Part shown: piece after piece, positions 51,650 through 60,981 of the stretch
Position numbering within the stretch: position 1 is the first letter of the stretch
How the letters are laid out: the number at the start of each line of letters is the position of its first letter
DNA from: Syntrophaceae bacterium UBA2280
GTDB taxonomy: Bacteria > Desulfobacterota > Syntrophia > Syntrophales > Smithellaceae
Length of the DNA stretch: 64,000 nt
Assembly: GCA_002347685.1 (NCBI GenBank)
Contig: DDWS01000046.1
Coordinates: 64,817 to 128,816 of the forward strand
Direction of reading: 5' to 3'
Program-made: the position numbers and the translations under genes
The notes under the pieces: model-generated
The model's database searches: none
What the model was told of the DNA's origin: nothing
The model's input: the letters and a program-made list of their open reading frames with translations, nothing else

Positions 51650-52264
51650 ATGTCACTGACCAACAACATCCGTCCCAATCCGGCAGGCGACGCGCCGCGG
51701 ATTCACCCCGACGCCTTCATTGATCCCTCCGCCCAGATTATCGGGAATGTGAGGATTGAACGAGACGTTTTCATTGGACCGCTCTGCGTCATTCGAGCCG
51801 ATGAACGCGGCATGGACGGCATGGTTCAGCAGATTATCATCGCCCGTGATGTCAACATCCAAGATGGCGTGATTATGCACAGCCACGGCGGCTCGTCCGT
51901 CACCGTCGGCCCTTCTACATCCATCGCCCATGGCGTCATCATTCACGGACCTTGCTCCATTGATGAGGGCTGCTTTCTTTCCATGCGCAGCACAATCTAC
52001 AGCGCAACACTGGAAGCGGGCGTCTGGGTAGGCATGGGCGCAATTATCATGCGCGCCACCCTGTCCGCTCACACCTACGTCCCCCCCGGCAGTGTCATCC
52101 GCAATAATGCAGGCGCCATGAGCATGCACTTCGTCAATACAAAGGAACAGCGCTATATGGAGGAAGCCATGGATGCTGCACGAAGGCTTCGGGAGAATTA
52201 TCTGACGGCCGAAAGATACTCAGGATCGCTCGTCAATTCCAACACAGAAAAAGAAAGCCGGTGA
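51650..52264 (+). CDS. Gamma-carbonic-anhydrase-like left-handed beta-helix protein
   Basis: A hexapeptide-repeat protein of about 204 residues. It begins MSLTNNIRPNPAGDAPRIHP and continues with repeats such as ERDVFIGPLCVIRAD and DVNIQDGVIMHSHGGSSVTV. Histidines at HSHGG and AHGVIIHG fit the metal site of gamma-class carbonic anhydrases or CaiE/PaaY relatives. An alternative ATG is two codons upstream. The context with purE and the biotin-dependent carboxylase suggests bicarbonate handling, but acyltransferase activity cannot be excluded. Its stop overlaps the next start. Confidence 0.78.
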   Translation: MSLTNNIRPNPAGDAPRIHPDAFIDPSAQIIGNVRIERDVFIGPLCVIRADERGMDGMVQQIIIARDVNIQDGVIMHSHGGSSVTVGPSTSIAHGVIIHGPCSIDEGCFLSMRSTIYSATLEAGVWVGMGAIIMRATLSAHTYVPPGSVIRNNAGAMSMHFVNTKEQRYMEEAMDAARRLRENYLTAERYSGSLVNSNTEKESR

Positions 52265-53823
52265 AGGCCATGATGGACACATACGCCAAAGCGCACGAAA
52301 CCCTTGACCGCCTACGGGAGGAATCTTTCGAAGGAGGCGGCCGGGAAAAAAAAGAACTCCAGCATGAACTGGGCAAACTCACTGCGCGTGAGCGTATCGA
52401 TTTACTGCTCGACGAGGATTCCTTTGAAGAGTTTGACGTGCTGAAACGGGGCCGCGGCGGAATCGGCGGTGAAGAACCCAGCTATGCGGGAGACGGCGTG
52501 GTGACCGGCCACGGCACGATCGACGGACGGCAGGTATTTGTTTTCAGCCAGGACTTTACGGTGGTCGGCGGATCGCTGGGCGAGGCGCACTCGCAAAAAA
52601 TCTGCAAGGTCATGGATATGGCCGTCAAGGTCGGTGTGCCTATCATTGGACTTAATGATTCCGGTGGTGCGCGAGTTCAGGAGGGCGTCGATGCCCTGGC
52701 CGCCTACGGGGAAATTTTCCACCGTAATGTGCGAGCAAGCGGTGTGGTGCCGCAGATTTCATGCATCATGGGTCCCTGCGCCGGCGGCGCCGTCTATAGC
52801 CCGTCGATCACGGATTTCCTCTTCATGGTGCGCGAATCCTCCTTCATGTTCGTTACCGGCCCCAAGATCGTCAAAACCGTCACCCATCAGGACATCACGA
52901 CGGAAGAGCTTGGCGGCGCGTCTATTCATGCCGAAAAAAGCGGATCCGCACACTTTATCGCATCCAACGACATTCTGTGCCTGCGCGATGTCCGACGGCT
53001 GATGAGCTTTCTGCCCTCAAACCGTAATCAAAAGCCGCCGCTTCTGGATCTTCTGGATCCTGCCGACCGTACAGATGCCTCACTTGATTATATTGTTCCG
53101 GACAACCCCCAGGAATCCTATGACATGAACACGCTCATCTACAGCATCCTTGACGGCGCGGAGTTCATGGAAGTGCATGCCTCCTTCGCCCGAAACATTA
53201 TTTGCGGGTTCGGCCGTCTGGCCGGTCAAACCGTGGGACTGGTTGCCAATCAGCCTGCAGTGCTGGCGGGCGCACTGGACAGCGACGCCTCCGCCAAGGC
53301 CGGTCGCTTCGTTCGCTTCTGCGATGCCTTCAATATTCCGCTGGTCACTCTCGTCGATGTGCCAGGATTCATGCCCGGTCCGCAACAGGAACATGGCGGC
53401 ATTATCCGACACGGAGCAAAACTCCTTTACGCATTCACCGAAGCCACGGTGCCGCGCGTCAGCGTGATCGTCCGCAAAGCCTATGGCGGTGCCTATCTCG
53501 TGATGAACTCCAAACACATTCACGCCGATGTGAACTACGCCTGGCCGACGGCGGAAATTGCCGTTATGGGACCCAAGGGGGCGGCGGAACTCATTTACCG
53601 CCGCGATATCCAGTCCGCCCAGAATCCCGAGGCAATGCTCAATGAAAAAATGTCCCAGTACCGGCAAAACCACGTGAACCCGTTTCTCGCCGCCAAACGA
53701 GGTTATCTGGACGACGTCATTTACCCCCGGGACACGAGGCGTCATCTCATTCGCGCTCTGCGCATGCTCGAGGGCAAGACCGTCAGCGGTCCAACGCGCA
53801 AGCACGGAAACATCCCGCTTTGA
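52261..53823 (+). CDS. pccB: Acyl-CoA carboxylase carboxyltransferase subunit (PccB-like)
   Basis: Carboxyltransferase that moves CO2 from biotin to an acyl-CoA, 520 residues. It has both crotonase-like halves, with GGSLGEAHSQKICKVMDMAV and GPCAGGAVYSPSITDF in the first, and GFMPGPQQEHGGIIRHGAKL and RKAYGGAYLVMNSK in the second. That pattern is typical of propionyl-CoA carboxylase beta or methylmalonyl-CoA decarboxylase alpha. The GTG at 52261 overlaps the previous stop (GTGA); ATGs at 52270 and 52273 are alternatives. It pairs with the biotin carboxylase gene that follows. Acyl-CoA specificity is inferred. Confidence 0.9.
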   Translation: MKAMMDTYAKAHETLDRLREESFEGGGREKKELQHELGKLTARERIDLLLDEDSFEEFDVLKRGRGGIGGEEPSYAGDGVVTGHGTIDGRQVFVFSQDFTVVGGSLGEAHSQKICKVMDMAVKVGVPIIGLNDSGGARVQEGVDALAAYGEIFHRNVRASGVVPQISCIMGPCAGGAVYSPSITDFLFMVRESSFMFVTGPKIVKTVTHQDITTEELGGASIHAEKSGSAHFIASNDILCLRDVRRLMSFLPSNRNQKPPLLDLLDPADRTDASLDYIVPDNPQESYDMNTLIYSILDGAEFMEVHASFARNIICGFGRLAGQTVGLVANQPAVLAGALDSDASAKAGRFVRFCDAFNIPLVTLVDVPGFMPGPQQEHGGIIRHGAKLLYAFTEATVPRVSVIVRKAYGGAYLVMNSKHIHADVNYAWPTAEIAVMGPKGAAELIYRRDIQSAQNPEAMLNEKMSQYRQNHVNPFLAAKRGYLDDVIYPRDTRRHLIRALRMLEGKTVSGPTRKHGNIPL

Positions 53824-53831
53824 GGTCTGTC

Positions 53832-55841
53832 ATGATTGATAAAATTCTTATAGCCAACCGCGGGGAGATTGCCGTTCGTATTCTTCGCACCTGCAGGCGT
53901 CTGAACATCGCCGCTGTTGCGGTGTACTCCGAAGCCGACCGTCACAGCCTGCACGTACAGCTGGCTGATCGGGCGATCTGTATCGGCCCGGCTTCCGCGC
54001 GGGAATCCTATCTCAACCAGGACAAGATAATCGAAGCTGCCTTGAACGCAGGATGCAGCGCCATTCATCCGGGTTACGGTTTCCTTTCCGAAAACGCGGA
54101 ATTCGCCCGACGGGTCCTGAGCGCCGGATTAATTTTTATCGGCCCGCCCCCCGCAGCCATTTCCCTTATGGGAGACAAGCTATCCGCCAAGGAACTGTCG
54201 ATCTCTGCCGGCATCCCGGTTATTCCCGGGCACATGGAAGCCGTTGCCAATGAAGAAGATGCTTTCACCATTGCCGAAACTATCGGTTATCCTCTTTTAT
54301 TTAAAGCAGCCGCTGGGGGGGGTGGCAAAGGAATGCGCATCGTGCGGCAGGCAGGCGAGGTGGAAACAGCATTTGCCGTCTGCCGCCAGGAAGCCCGCAA
54401 AGCATTCGGGGACGGCCGGATATTCATTGAGAGGTACATTGAAAGACCGCGCCATATCGAAGTCCAAATCCTGGCAGATGCGGAAGGCAATATCGTTCAT
54501 CTAGGGGAGCGGGAGTGCTCCATCCAGCGCAGACATCAGAAAATTCTCGAAGAATCGCCCTCACCGGCACTAACGCCTGAAAGCCGCAGTGCCATGTATC
54601 AGGCGGCATGCAGTCTGGCAAGTAAGGCCGGCTATGTCAATGCGGGGACCGTGGAATTCATCTATGACACAAACGGCTCGTTTTATTTCCTGGAAATGAA
54701 CACTCGCCTCCAGGTCGAACATCCTGTCACGGAAGCAGTAACGGGCCTGGACCTGGTCGAGCTGCAAATTCGGATTGCTTCAGGCGAGCCGCTTCCTTTT
54801 TCGCAAGATGAGGTTCAGATCAAAGGCTGGGCGATGGAGGCACGTATCTGCGCGGAAGATCCCGAGCGGAATTTCCTGCCCGCCACGGGCATGATCACGC
54901 GCTATGCAGAACCGCGAGGACCCAGCACCCGCGTGGACAGCGGCATTCAGACCGGATCGCGAGTCGGCATCTATTACGATTCGCTTCTGTCAAAAGTCAT
55001 TGCGCACGGAACCACTCGCGAGGAGGCCAGGGTTTCACTGATCGAAGCCCTCAATGGTTACCACATCGAGGGGGTCGTCAATACACTTGATTTTACCACA
55101 TCCGTTCTTTGCCAGCCCGCGTTTGAACGCGCCGAATTGTCCACCCGTTTTCTCGAAGAGCATTTCGATGGCGCTCGGCAGAAAACCCCACCCGACCCAG
55201 AGCATCTGTCGCTGACCGCCATTGCCGCCGCAATCATCTACCATGTCCGGAATATCGCCTTACGTGAATCGGCACGGCCCGCCTTACGCGCTCCCGGACT
55301 GTCCCGACCCGAACAGGCTTCCGCCCGTTATAAGGTACGAGCCGAGGATGATGTTTTTGATGTGCGGCTCTGGGGCGCTATGAAAGACAGTCTTTGGAAG
55401 TTTCAGGTCAACGGCCGGACATACGAAGTGGAAACGCCGCCCTTCGAACTCTACCGGCGCAGATTGAAACTGAAGATCAACGGACGGACGCACCGTTTCC
55501 GCATCATAGTGGAATCTCCCTATCTGCGCGTCTCTTTCAGCGGCATCACCCGTCTTTTCGACGTGATGACGCCACGGGAATATTTTCTCATGCACTATAT
55601 GCCTCGGCGTGATGAAAAATGCGTCCAAAACACGCTGACCTGTCCCATGCCCGGCATGGTGGTGAATATTCTCGTCTCCGCAGGAGAACGCGTCTTCCTC
55701 GGGCAAAACATGATCGTTCTGGAATCCATGAAAATGGAAAGCGGCGTGGCCTCTCCCGTGGATGGCATTGTTTCCGATATTTGCGTCAACACCGGTCAGA
55801 CGGTTGAGGTGGGTGACGTTCTTATGAATTTTAAAACGTGA
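53832..55841 (+). CDS. pccA: Biotin carboxylase fused to biotin carboxyl carrier domain (PccA-like)
   Basis: Biotin carboxylase subunit of about 669 residues. The ATP-grasp domain has KILIANRGEIAVRILRTC at its start, the glycine loop AAAGGGGKGMRIVR near 160, and EMNTRLQVEHPVTEAVTG near 290. A middle linker of about 150 residues precedes a C-terminal biotinyl domain, whose lysine is in VLESMKMESGV near 635. The ATG at 53832 is preferred over a TTG four codons upstream. It follows pccB by about 9 bp, so the pair encodes a complete acyl-CoA carboxylase. Confidence 0.92.
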   Translation: MIDKILIANRGEIAVRILRTCRRLNIAAVAVYSEADRHSLHVQLADRAICIGPASARESYLNQDKIIEAALNAGCSAIHPGYGFLSENAEFARRVLSAGLIFIGPPPAAISLMGDKLSAKELSISAGIPVIPGHMEAVANEEDAFTIAETIGYPLLFKAAAGGGGKGMRIVRQAGEVETAFAVCRQEARKAFGDGRIFIERYIERPRHIEVQILADAEGNIVHLGERECSIQRRHQKILEESPSPALTPESRSAMYQAACSLASKAGYVNAGTVEFIYDTNGSFYFLEMNTRLQVEHPVTEAVTGLDLVELQIRIASGEPLPFSQDEVQIKGWAMEARICAEDPERNFLPATGMITRYAEPRGPSTRVDSGIQTGSRVGIYYDSLLSKVIAHGTTREEARVSLIEALNGYHIEGVVNTLDFTTSVLCQPAFERAELSTRFLEEHFDGARQKTPPDPEHLSLTAIAAAIIYHVRNIALRESARPALRAPGLSRPEQASARYKVRAEDDVFDVRLWGAMKDSLWKFQVNGRTYEVETPPFELYRRRLKLKINGRTHRFRIIVESPYLRVSFSGITRLFDVMTPREYFLMHYMPRRDEKCVQNTLTCPMPGMVVNILVSAGERVFLGQNMIVLESMKMESGVASPVDGIVSDICVNTGQTVEVGDVLMNFKT

Positions 55842-55848
55842 GGTTATG

Positions 55849-57720
55849 ATGACACATCCCCTGCTGACCGACACCTCAGACCGAAAAATGCTGCTTTTAG
55901 GCAACGAAGCGATCGCGCGTGGCGCGCTGGAAGCCGGCGTGGCGTTCGCCAGCTCCTACCCCGGCACGCCGTCGTCTGAAATCGCCCTGCAATTTTTTCA
56001 CATCGCCCGGGAACAAAGCGATCTGTATTTCGAATACAGCGCCAATGAAAAAGTAGCGCTTGAAGTGGCAGCGGGCGCCGCCATGTGCGGCCTGCGCGCT
56101 ATCGTCAGCATGAAGCACGTAGGACTCAACGTCGCCTCCGACGCGCTTTTGACGCTTGCCTACACCGGAATCACGGGCGCGCTGGTTGTTGCCGTGTCGG
56201 ATGATCCGTTCATGTACTCCAGCCAAAACGAACAAGACAGCCGCTACTACGCGAAACTTTCATCCCTGCCGATGCTGGAGCCCTCATCCGTGCAGGAAGC
56301 CAAGGATATGACCCGTTATGCCTTCGATCTTTCCACGATGCTGAAACTGCCGATCATCCTTCGCACGACAACGCGCGTCAACCATGCCAGCGGCGTTGTG
56401 GCACTTGGGCATCTGCGGCGAAGAATGTCTGCCGGATCATTCCACAAAGATCCTTTCTCCTACGTCTGCATTCCTTCGGTGTCGCGAAATCTCCACCCGA
56501 AACTTCTGAAAAAGGCAGCCGAAGCCGCCAGCATCTCCGATGAGTCGCACTGGAATTTTATTAAAGGCCGCGGATCATTCGGCGTCGTCTGCAACGGCGC
56601 AAGTTATGGATATGTGGTGGATGCGATCACTGAAAGCGGTTATGCGGATCGATTTAGAATCCTGCGTCTGGGTTTTTCGCATCCGATTCCGGAGAAACGA
56701 ATCCTGGATTTTTTATATGGTTGCGAAAGAGCGCTGGTGGTCGAAGAGGGAGAACCGTATCTCGAGGAATCCGTCCGTGTCGTGGCTCATAAAAACGGTT
56801 TGACCGTGCCGGTTTTCGGCAAGGGCGAAGGTTTTTTTTCACGACTGTATGAATTCGACCCAGGCCTTGTCAAAAATGTTCTTGCGAAAGTTTTTGATAC
56901 ACCCTTTCCGGTCGCGTCACCCATCGATACGAGCGATTTTCCCGCAACGCCGCCCAGGCCGCCCAATCTTTGCGCCGGATGTCCGCACCGGGCGGCTTAT
57001 CTGGCCGTACGCGAGGTTCTTGGCGATTCGGCGATCTATCCGACCGATATCGGATGTTACACGCTGGGACTGCACGCGCCGCTCAACATGGGCGATTTTC
57101 TCATCGCCATGGGTGCGGGCCTGGGGTCCGCGGGCGGCTTTGCCCGGGCGACCGGAAAAAAAGTGGTCGCCTTCATCGGCGATTCCACTTTTTTTCACAG
57201 CGGTCTGTCACCGCTGGCCAGCGCCGTATACAACCGGCATAACTTCCTTTTGGTGATTCTCGACAACGGCACCACGGGCATGACCGGGCATCAGCCTCAT
57301 CCGGGCGTGGATGTATCTCATCTCGGTCTGGATAAAATCCATATCGACATAGAATCCGTTGTTCGTGGCCTGGGAGTACAATCCGTGGCAACAGTAAATC
57401 CCCTGCACTTTTCCAAAGCCGTGGAGGCGGTGAAGCGGACATCAGCCGGGTCCGGCGTTTCGGTTCTCATTATGAAAGCCCCCTGCCCGCTCTACGAAAA
57501 AACGCTTCCCGGATACAAAAGCAGACGCCCATACGAGGTCAGACCGGAGCGTTGCAAAAATCACCGGGTCTGCGTGGATAGAAGCGGTTGCCCGGCTTTC
57601 CACATTGAAGAAAATCGTGTCGAAATCGATTCGCACCGCTGCACGGGATGCGCACTATGCGCGCAACTTTGCCCGGAAAAAGCCATCCGGCCAGTGGCCA
57701 GGGAGGATAATAAAGGATGA
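55849..57720 (+). CDS. iorA: Indolepyruvate ferredoxin oxidoreductase alpha subunit
   Basis: TPP-dependent oxidative decarboxylation of aryl pyruvates, or their reductive formation, with ferredoxin, 623 residues. The N-terminal pyrimidine-binding domain has GNEAIARGALEAGVAFASSY, and the TPP site GDSTFFHSGLSPLASAVYN is near 445 with DNGTTGMTGHQPHPGV after it. The C-terminus carries two 4Fe-4S motifs, including CTGCALCAQLCPEKAI. The ATG at 55849 has GAGG at a better distance than the ATG just before it. The beta subunit follows immediately with overlapping stop and start. Confidence 0.93.
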   Translation: MTHPLLTDTSDRKMLLLGNEAIARGALEAGVAFASSYPGTPSSEIALQFFHIAREQSDLYFEYSANEKVALEVAAGAAMCGLRAIVSMKHVGLNVASDALLTLAYTGITGALVVAVSDDPFMYSSQNEQDSRYYAKLSSLPMLEPSSVQEAKDMTRYAFDLSTMLKLPIILRTTTRVNHASGVVALGHLRRRMSAGSFHKDPFSYVCIPSVSRNLHPKLLKKAAEAASISDESHWNFIKGRGSFGVVCNGASYGYVVDAITESGYADRFRILRLGFSHPIPEKRILDFLYGCERALVVEEGEPYLEESVRVVAHKNGLTVPVFGKGEGFFSRLYEFDPGLVKNVLAKVFDTPFPVASPIDTSDFPATPPRPPNLCAGCPHRAAYLAVREVLGDSAIYPTDIGCYTLGLHAPLNMGDFLIAMGAGLGSAGGFARATGKKVVAFIGDSTFFHSGLSPLASAVYNRHNFLLVILDNGTTGMTGHQPHPGVDVSHLGLDKIHIDIESVVRGLGVQSVATVNPLHFSKAVEAVKRTSAGSGVSVLIMKAPCPLYEKTLPGYKSRRPYEVRPERCKNHRVCVDRSGCPAFHIEENRVEIDSHRCTGCALCAQLCPEKAIRPVAREDNKG

Positions 57721-58343
57721 AAACAACGCGCATCATGATTGTGGCCGTAGGCGGACAGGGAAATATTCTGGCGGCGAAACTTCTGGGCGAAGCCGCGCTG
57801 ATGCGCGGACTGGACGTCCGCATGTCTGAATTCCACGGCATGGCGCAACGAGGCGGAGTCGTCGAATCGATGATCCTGCTTGGCGACGGCGACGGTTACT
57901 GCATCGCCGACGGAGAAGCTGACATTCTTCTGGGTTTTGAACCGGTCGAAACGATCCGGGCTGCGAAAAAATGCTCTTCCAACACTCTGGTGATCACCAA
58001 CACAGCCCCTGTTTTTCCGTTTACCGTCGCGCTGGGGCATGCGGTTTATCCGGATATTCCTCAGGCCTTGCAGACTCTGGCTTCCCGGGTGGGCGGCCTG
58101 ACAGCATTGGACGCGAACAGTCTGGCGCGCCGCGCCGGCACTGTCCAGTCGCTCAACGTTGTGATGCTTGGCGCGCTGGCAGCTTCCGCCCGCCTTCCGG
58201 AAATCGGCAAAGAACTTCTTGAAAGAGCCATCCGCGAAAAAATGAAACCTGCTGTCATGGACATCAACCTGCGGGCGCTGGAACTTGGTTTTGAAGCCGT
58301 TCAAAAAGGTGTCAGGGGGAATTCAGCATGCGCCGCGGATTGA
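57717..58343 (+). CDS. iorB: Indolepyruvate ferredoxin oxidoreductase beta subunit
   Basis: Gamma-type domain partner of IorA, 208 residues. It opens KTTRIMIVAVGGQGNILAAK, followed by the family segment SEFHGMAQRGGVVESMILLG, which is typical of IorB. It lies 4 bp inside the iorA stop. The two subunits form the active heterotetramer. Indolepyruvate oxidoreductase acts on aromatic 2-oxoacids in anaerobes and links amino-acid fermentation to ferredoxin reduction. Its stop lies within the start region of carA. Confidence 0.92.
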   Translation: MKTTRIMIVAVGGQGNILAAKLLGEAALMRGLDVRMSEFHGMAQRGGVVESMILLGDGDGYCIADGEADILLGFEPVETIRAAKKCSSNTLVITNTAPVFPFTVALGHAVYPDIPQALQTLASRVGGLTALDANSLARRAGTVQSLNVVMLGALAASARLPEIGKELLERAIREKMKPAVMDINLRALELGFEAVQKGVRGNSACAAD

Positions 58344-59482
58344 ATATGGATTACAAGCCCGCACTCCTGGCGCTGGAAGACGGAAGCCTCTATTCCTGCC
58401 GTTCGTTTACCGGACATGGCCAGGCCGAAGGCGAAATCGTCTTCAACACCGGAATGACGGGCTATCAGGAAATCCTGACCGATCCTTCCTACTCCGGGCA
58501 GATGGTGGTGATGACATATCCCCTCATCGGCAACTATGGCGTATCCGATCAAGACATGGAGTCCGGCCGCATCCAGCCGCAGGCGATTCTGGTTCGTGAA
58601 TACACCGGCCATCCCAGCAATTTCCGAGCATCTTCTTCGCTTGCTGAATTCCTGGCGCCTCAGGGAATCATGGGCGTGTGCGAACTGGACACACGCGCGG
58701 TGACGTTGCGTATTCGTGAAGCAGGTGCGATGCGGGCAAAGCTTTCAACTCTGGAAACAAACGGGCGCATTCTCGTCGAACAGGCGCGGAGCCTGCCTTC
58801 CATGACGGGACTAAACCTGAGCGCCGCCGCTTCAACCGAACAACCTTACCGCTGGGCAAATGGGGAAACAGCCGAAGCGCGCATGCCACCTTTGAACATT
58901 GACGTCTGGCAATTCAGAGGTGTCAAGCCTTCCGTGGCTGTTCTGGATTTCGGCGTAAAACACAACATATTGCGGATGCTGGAGCACACAGGCTTTGAGG
59001 TCATTATTCTGCCCGTTTCCACGGATGCGGACGCCATTTTGTCTCTTTGCCCCGACGGCCTTCTGTTATCAAACGGGCCAGGCGATCCCGAACCGGTGGT
59101 TGAGGCCATTTTGACCATCCGGGCGCTTCTGGGTTCAATACCGATGTTCGGCATCTGTCTGGGACATCAACTGCTCGCGCTGGCGCTCGGCGCGAAAACC
59201 TACAAAATGAAATTCGGGCATCGCGGATCGAACCAGCCGGTACTCGACGTTCGGACCGGACGTGTTGAAATCACCTCCCAGAACCACGGGTTTGCCGTCG
59301 ATGAGGAAAGCCTCCGGCGGACGGGCGCGGAGATAACCCATATCAACCTCAACGACCGCACCATCGAAGGATTCAGGCATGACAGATACCCGATTCTGTC
59401 CGTGCAGTATCATCCGGAAGCCGCGCCCGGTCCGAGGGATGCGGCGCATCTGTTTTCGGAATTTTACAAATTACTTAAGTAA
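58328..59482 (+). CDS. carA: Carbamoyl-phosphate synthase small subunit
   Basis: Glutaminase subunit supplying ammonia for carbamoyl phosphate, 384 residues. The N-terminal CPSase domain has LLALEDGSLYSCRSFTGHG and FNTGMTGYQEILTDPSYS. The class I amidotransferase domain has the nucleophilic cysteine in MFGICLGHQLLALALG and the histidine in SVQYHPEAAPGP. The ATG at 58328 follows AGGGGGA by seven bases; the ATG at 58346 is the alternative. It overlaps the end of iorB. carB is separated from carA by the pal-like and por genes. Confidence 0.94.
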   Translation: MRRGLNMDYKPALLALEDGSLYSCRSFTGHGQAEGEIVFNTGMTGYQEILTDPSYSGQMVVMTYPLIGNYGVSDQDMESGRIQPQAILVREYTGHPSNFRASSSLAEFLAPQGIMGVCELDTRAVTLRIREAGAMRAKLSTLETNGRILVEQARSLPSMTGLNLSAAASTEQPYRWANGETAEARMPPLNIDVWQFRGVKPSVAVLDFGVKHNILRMLEHTGFEVIILPVSTDADAILSLCPDGLLLSNGPGDPEPVVEAILTIRALLGSIPMFGICLGHQLLALALGAKTYKMKFGHRGSNQPVLDVRTGRVEITSQNHGFAVDEESLRRTGAEITHINLNDRTIEGFRHDRYPILSVQYHPEAAPGPRDAAHLFSEFYKLLK

Positions 59483-59533
59483 GAAAACCGGCCGAAAAGG
59501 GCCTAACTATTAAACCATGAAAAGGAGATGAAT

Positions 59534-60091
59534 ATGAAAAACGATTTTACATCAAAACTGCTTTTGCTCATCCTGATCTGCTCACTGGGTCTTTTCGTTT
59601 CGGCCTGCGCGAAAAAATCAGCAACGCTGGACGCAAAGGACGCGGCGTCGAATGATAAACAAGCAGGCATTCAGGCCCGTCAGGTAAACGGAAGCGGATA
59701 TGGCTCCGCGCAAGGGGATTCGGATCATAAAGCGGCAAAGGACAAAATCTCAACCATTTTGGATCACGTTTTCTTTGAATTCGACCGCTATCATTTAACC
59801 CCCGAGACAAGACAAATCATGGAGAAAGTCTCTGCGTATCTGAAAGACAATCCGTCCGTCAATATCCTCATTGAAGGACACTGTGATGAACGAGGAACCG
59901 CTGAATATAACTATGCGCTGGGACAAAGGAGAGCCGACGCGGCCAAGCGATTCCTGCTTGACACCGGAATTGACCCAAGGCGCCTGAAGACACTCAGCTA
60001 CGGCAAGGACCGCCCTGTGGATCCCGCAAGCAACGAAGGCGCCTGGGCAAAAAATCGGCGCGCTTCTTTTGTGGTTTCCCAAACCCAGTAA
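59534..60091 (+). CDS. pal: Pal-like OmpA-family outer-membrane lipoprotein
   Basis: A 185-residue lipoprotein. A signal peptide (about 1-23) with LLLLILICSLGLFV ends in the lipobox VSAC, the acylated cysteine. A low-complexity linker leads to an OmpA domain with VFFEFDRYHLTPETRQIM near 80, EGHCDERGTAEYNYALGQRR near 115 and SYGKDRPVDP, the peptidoglycan-binding Pal pattern. The ATG at 59534 is chosen because AAGGAG lies seven bases upstream, whereas the ATG at 59528 is too close. It sits between carA and the por genes without other tol genes, which is unusual. Confidence 0.9.
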   Translation: MKNDFTSKLLLLILICSLGLFVSACAKKSATLDAKDAASNDKQAGIQARQVNGSGYGSAQGDSDHKAAKDKISTILDHVFFEFDRYHLTPETRQIMEKVSAYLKDNPSVNILIEGHCDERGTAEYNYALGQRRADAAKRFLLDTGIDPRRLKTLSYGKDRPVDPASNEGAWAKNRRASFVVSQTQ

Positions 60092-60112
60092 ATAAAGATT
60101 TCAGGAGTGACT

Positions 60113-60688
60113 ATGTACCGAACCATTGAAATTCGCTGGCACGGACGCGGCGGTCAGGGAACCGTCACCGCGGCCAAAACGTTCGCCAACGCCTGCCTCC
60201 ACAGCGGCAGATACGTTCAGGCCTTTCCCGAATACGGGCCGGAGCGATCCGGCGCCCCCCTTCAGGCCTACAACCGTATCAGCCCTAAAAAACTGTTGCG
60301 TCACTGCCCCGTGTCGAATCCGGATATCGTCGCCATCGTGGACGCAAGCCTGATCCAGTTGGTCAACGTCTGCGCGGGCTTGTGCAATGAGGGACTTTTT
60401 CTGGTGAACACCGACAATCACCATGAAGCCATCAAAAAGCGGATGAACCTGAAGCCCAAGCAGAAACTCTACTGCATTGACGCCACCGGCATCGCGCGGG
60501 ATTGTTTCGGGCAGCCTTTTCCAAATTCCGCCATGGTCGGCGCGCTGGGAAATATTTCGGGACTTGTAAGTCTGGATGCACTTATGGCCGACGTCGAAAA
60601 AAGTTTCGGCAAGAAATTTTCGGCCAAGGTAGTGAACGGTAATCTGGAAGCCGTCAGACGAAGCTGGAACGAGGTGGCCCAGGCATGA
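60113..60688 (+). CDS. porG: 2-oxoacid:ferredoxin oxidoreductase gamma subunit
   Basis: Gamma subunit of a pyruvate- or 2-ketoisovalerate-type oxidoreductase, 191 residues. It has the start IEIRWHGRGGQGTVTAAKTF and ERSGAPLQAYNRI near 43, then NSAMVGALGNISGLV late, all usual in PorG/VorG. An AGGAG Shine-Dalgarno lies five bases before the ATG at 60113. It is the first of four consecutive genes (gamma, delta, alpha, beta) with overlapping ends, the archaeal-type four-subunit order. Confidence 0.9.
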   Translation: MYRTIEIRWHGRGGQGTVTAAKTFANACLHSGRYVQAFPEYGPERSGAPLQAYNRISPKKLLRHCPVSNPDIVAIVDASLIQLVNVCAGLCNEGLFLVNTDNHHEAIKKRMNLKPKQKLYCIDATGIARDCFGQPFPNSAMVGALGNISGLVSLDALMADVEKSFGKKFSAKVVNGNLEAVRRSWNEVAQA

Positions 60689-60981
60689 AAACGCGCATCA
60701 TCACAAGATCGACGTGCAAACCCGTTATTTGCGAGCCCGGAAATTCCGCCGCATTCAAAACCGGAACCTGGCGGTCACTCAAACCTGTTTTTGAACCCGC
60801 TCATTGCAGCAACTGCCTTTTATGCTGGCTTTACTGCCCGGACATGTCCGTTAACCTAACCGACGGGCGCGTATCGGGATTTAACTTCGACTACTGCAAG
60901 GGCTGCGGCATCTGCGCCCTGGAATGTCCGGGGAAAAAAGGCGCAAAGGCCATCCGGATGGAAAAAGAGGAGAACGCATGA
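60685..60981 (+). CDS. porD: 2-oxoacid:ferredoxin oxidoreductase delta subunit (2x[4Fe-4S])
   Basis: Ferredoxin-like delta subunit of 98 residues, with two 4Fe-4S motifs: CSNCLLCWLYCPD near 51-63 and CKGCGICALECPGKKG near 75-90. It carries electrons from the TPP site to soluble ferredoxin. It overlaps porG by 4 bp and its stop overlaps the porA start, so all are tightly coupled. Confidence 0.9.
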   Translation: MKTRIITRSTCKPVICEPGNSAAFKTGTWRSLKPVFEPAHCSNCLLCWLYCPDMSVNLTDGRVSGFNFDYCKGCGICALECPGKKGAKAIRMEKEENA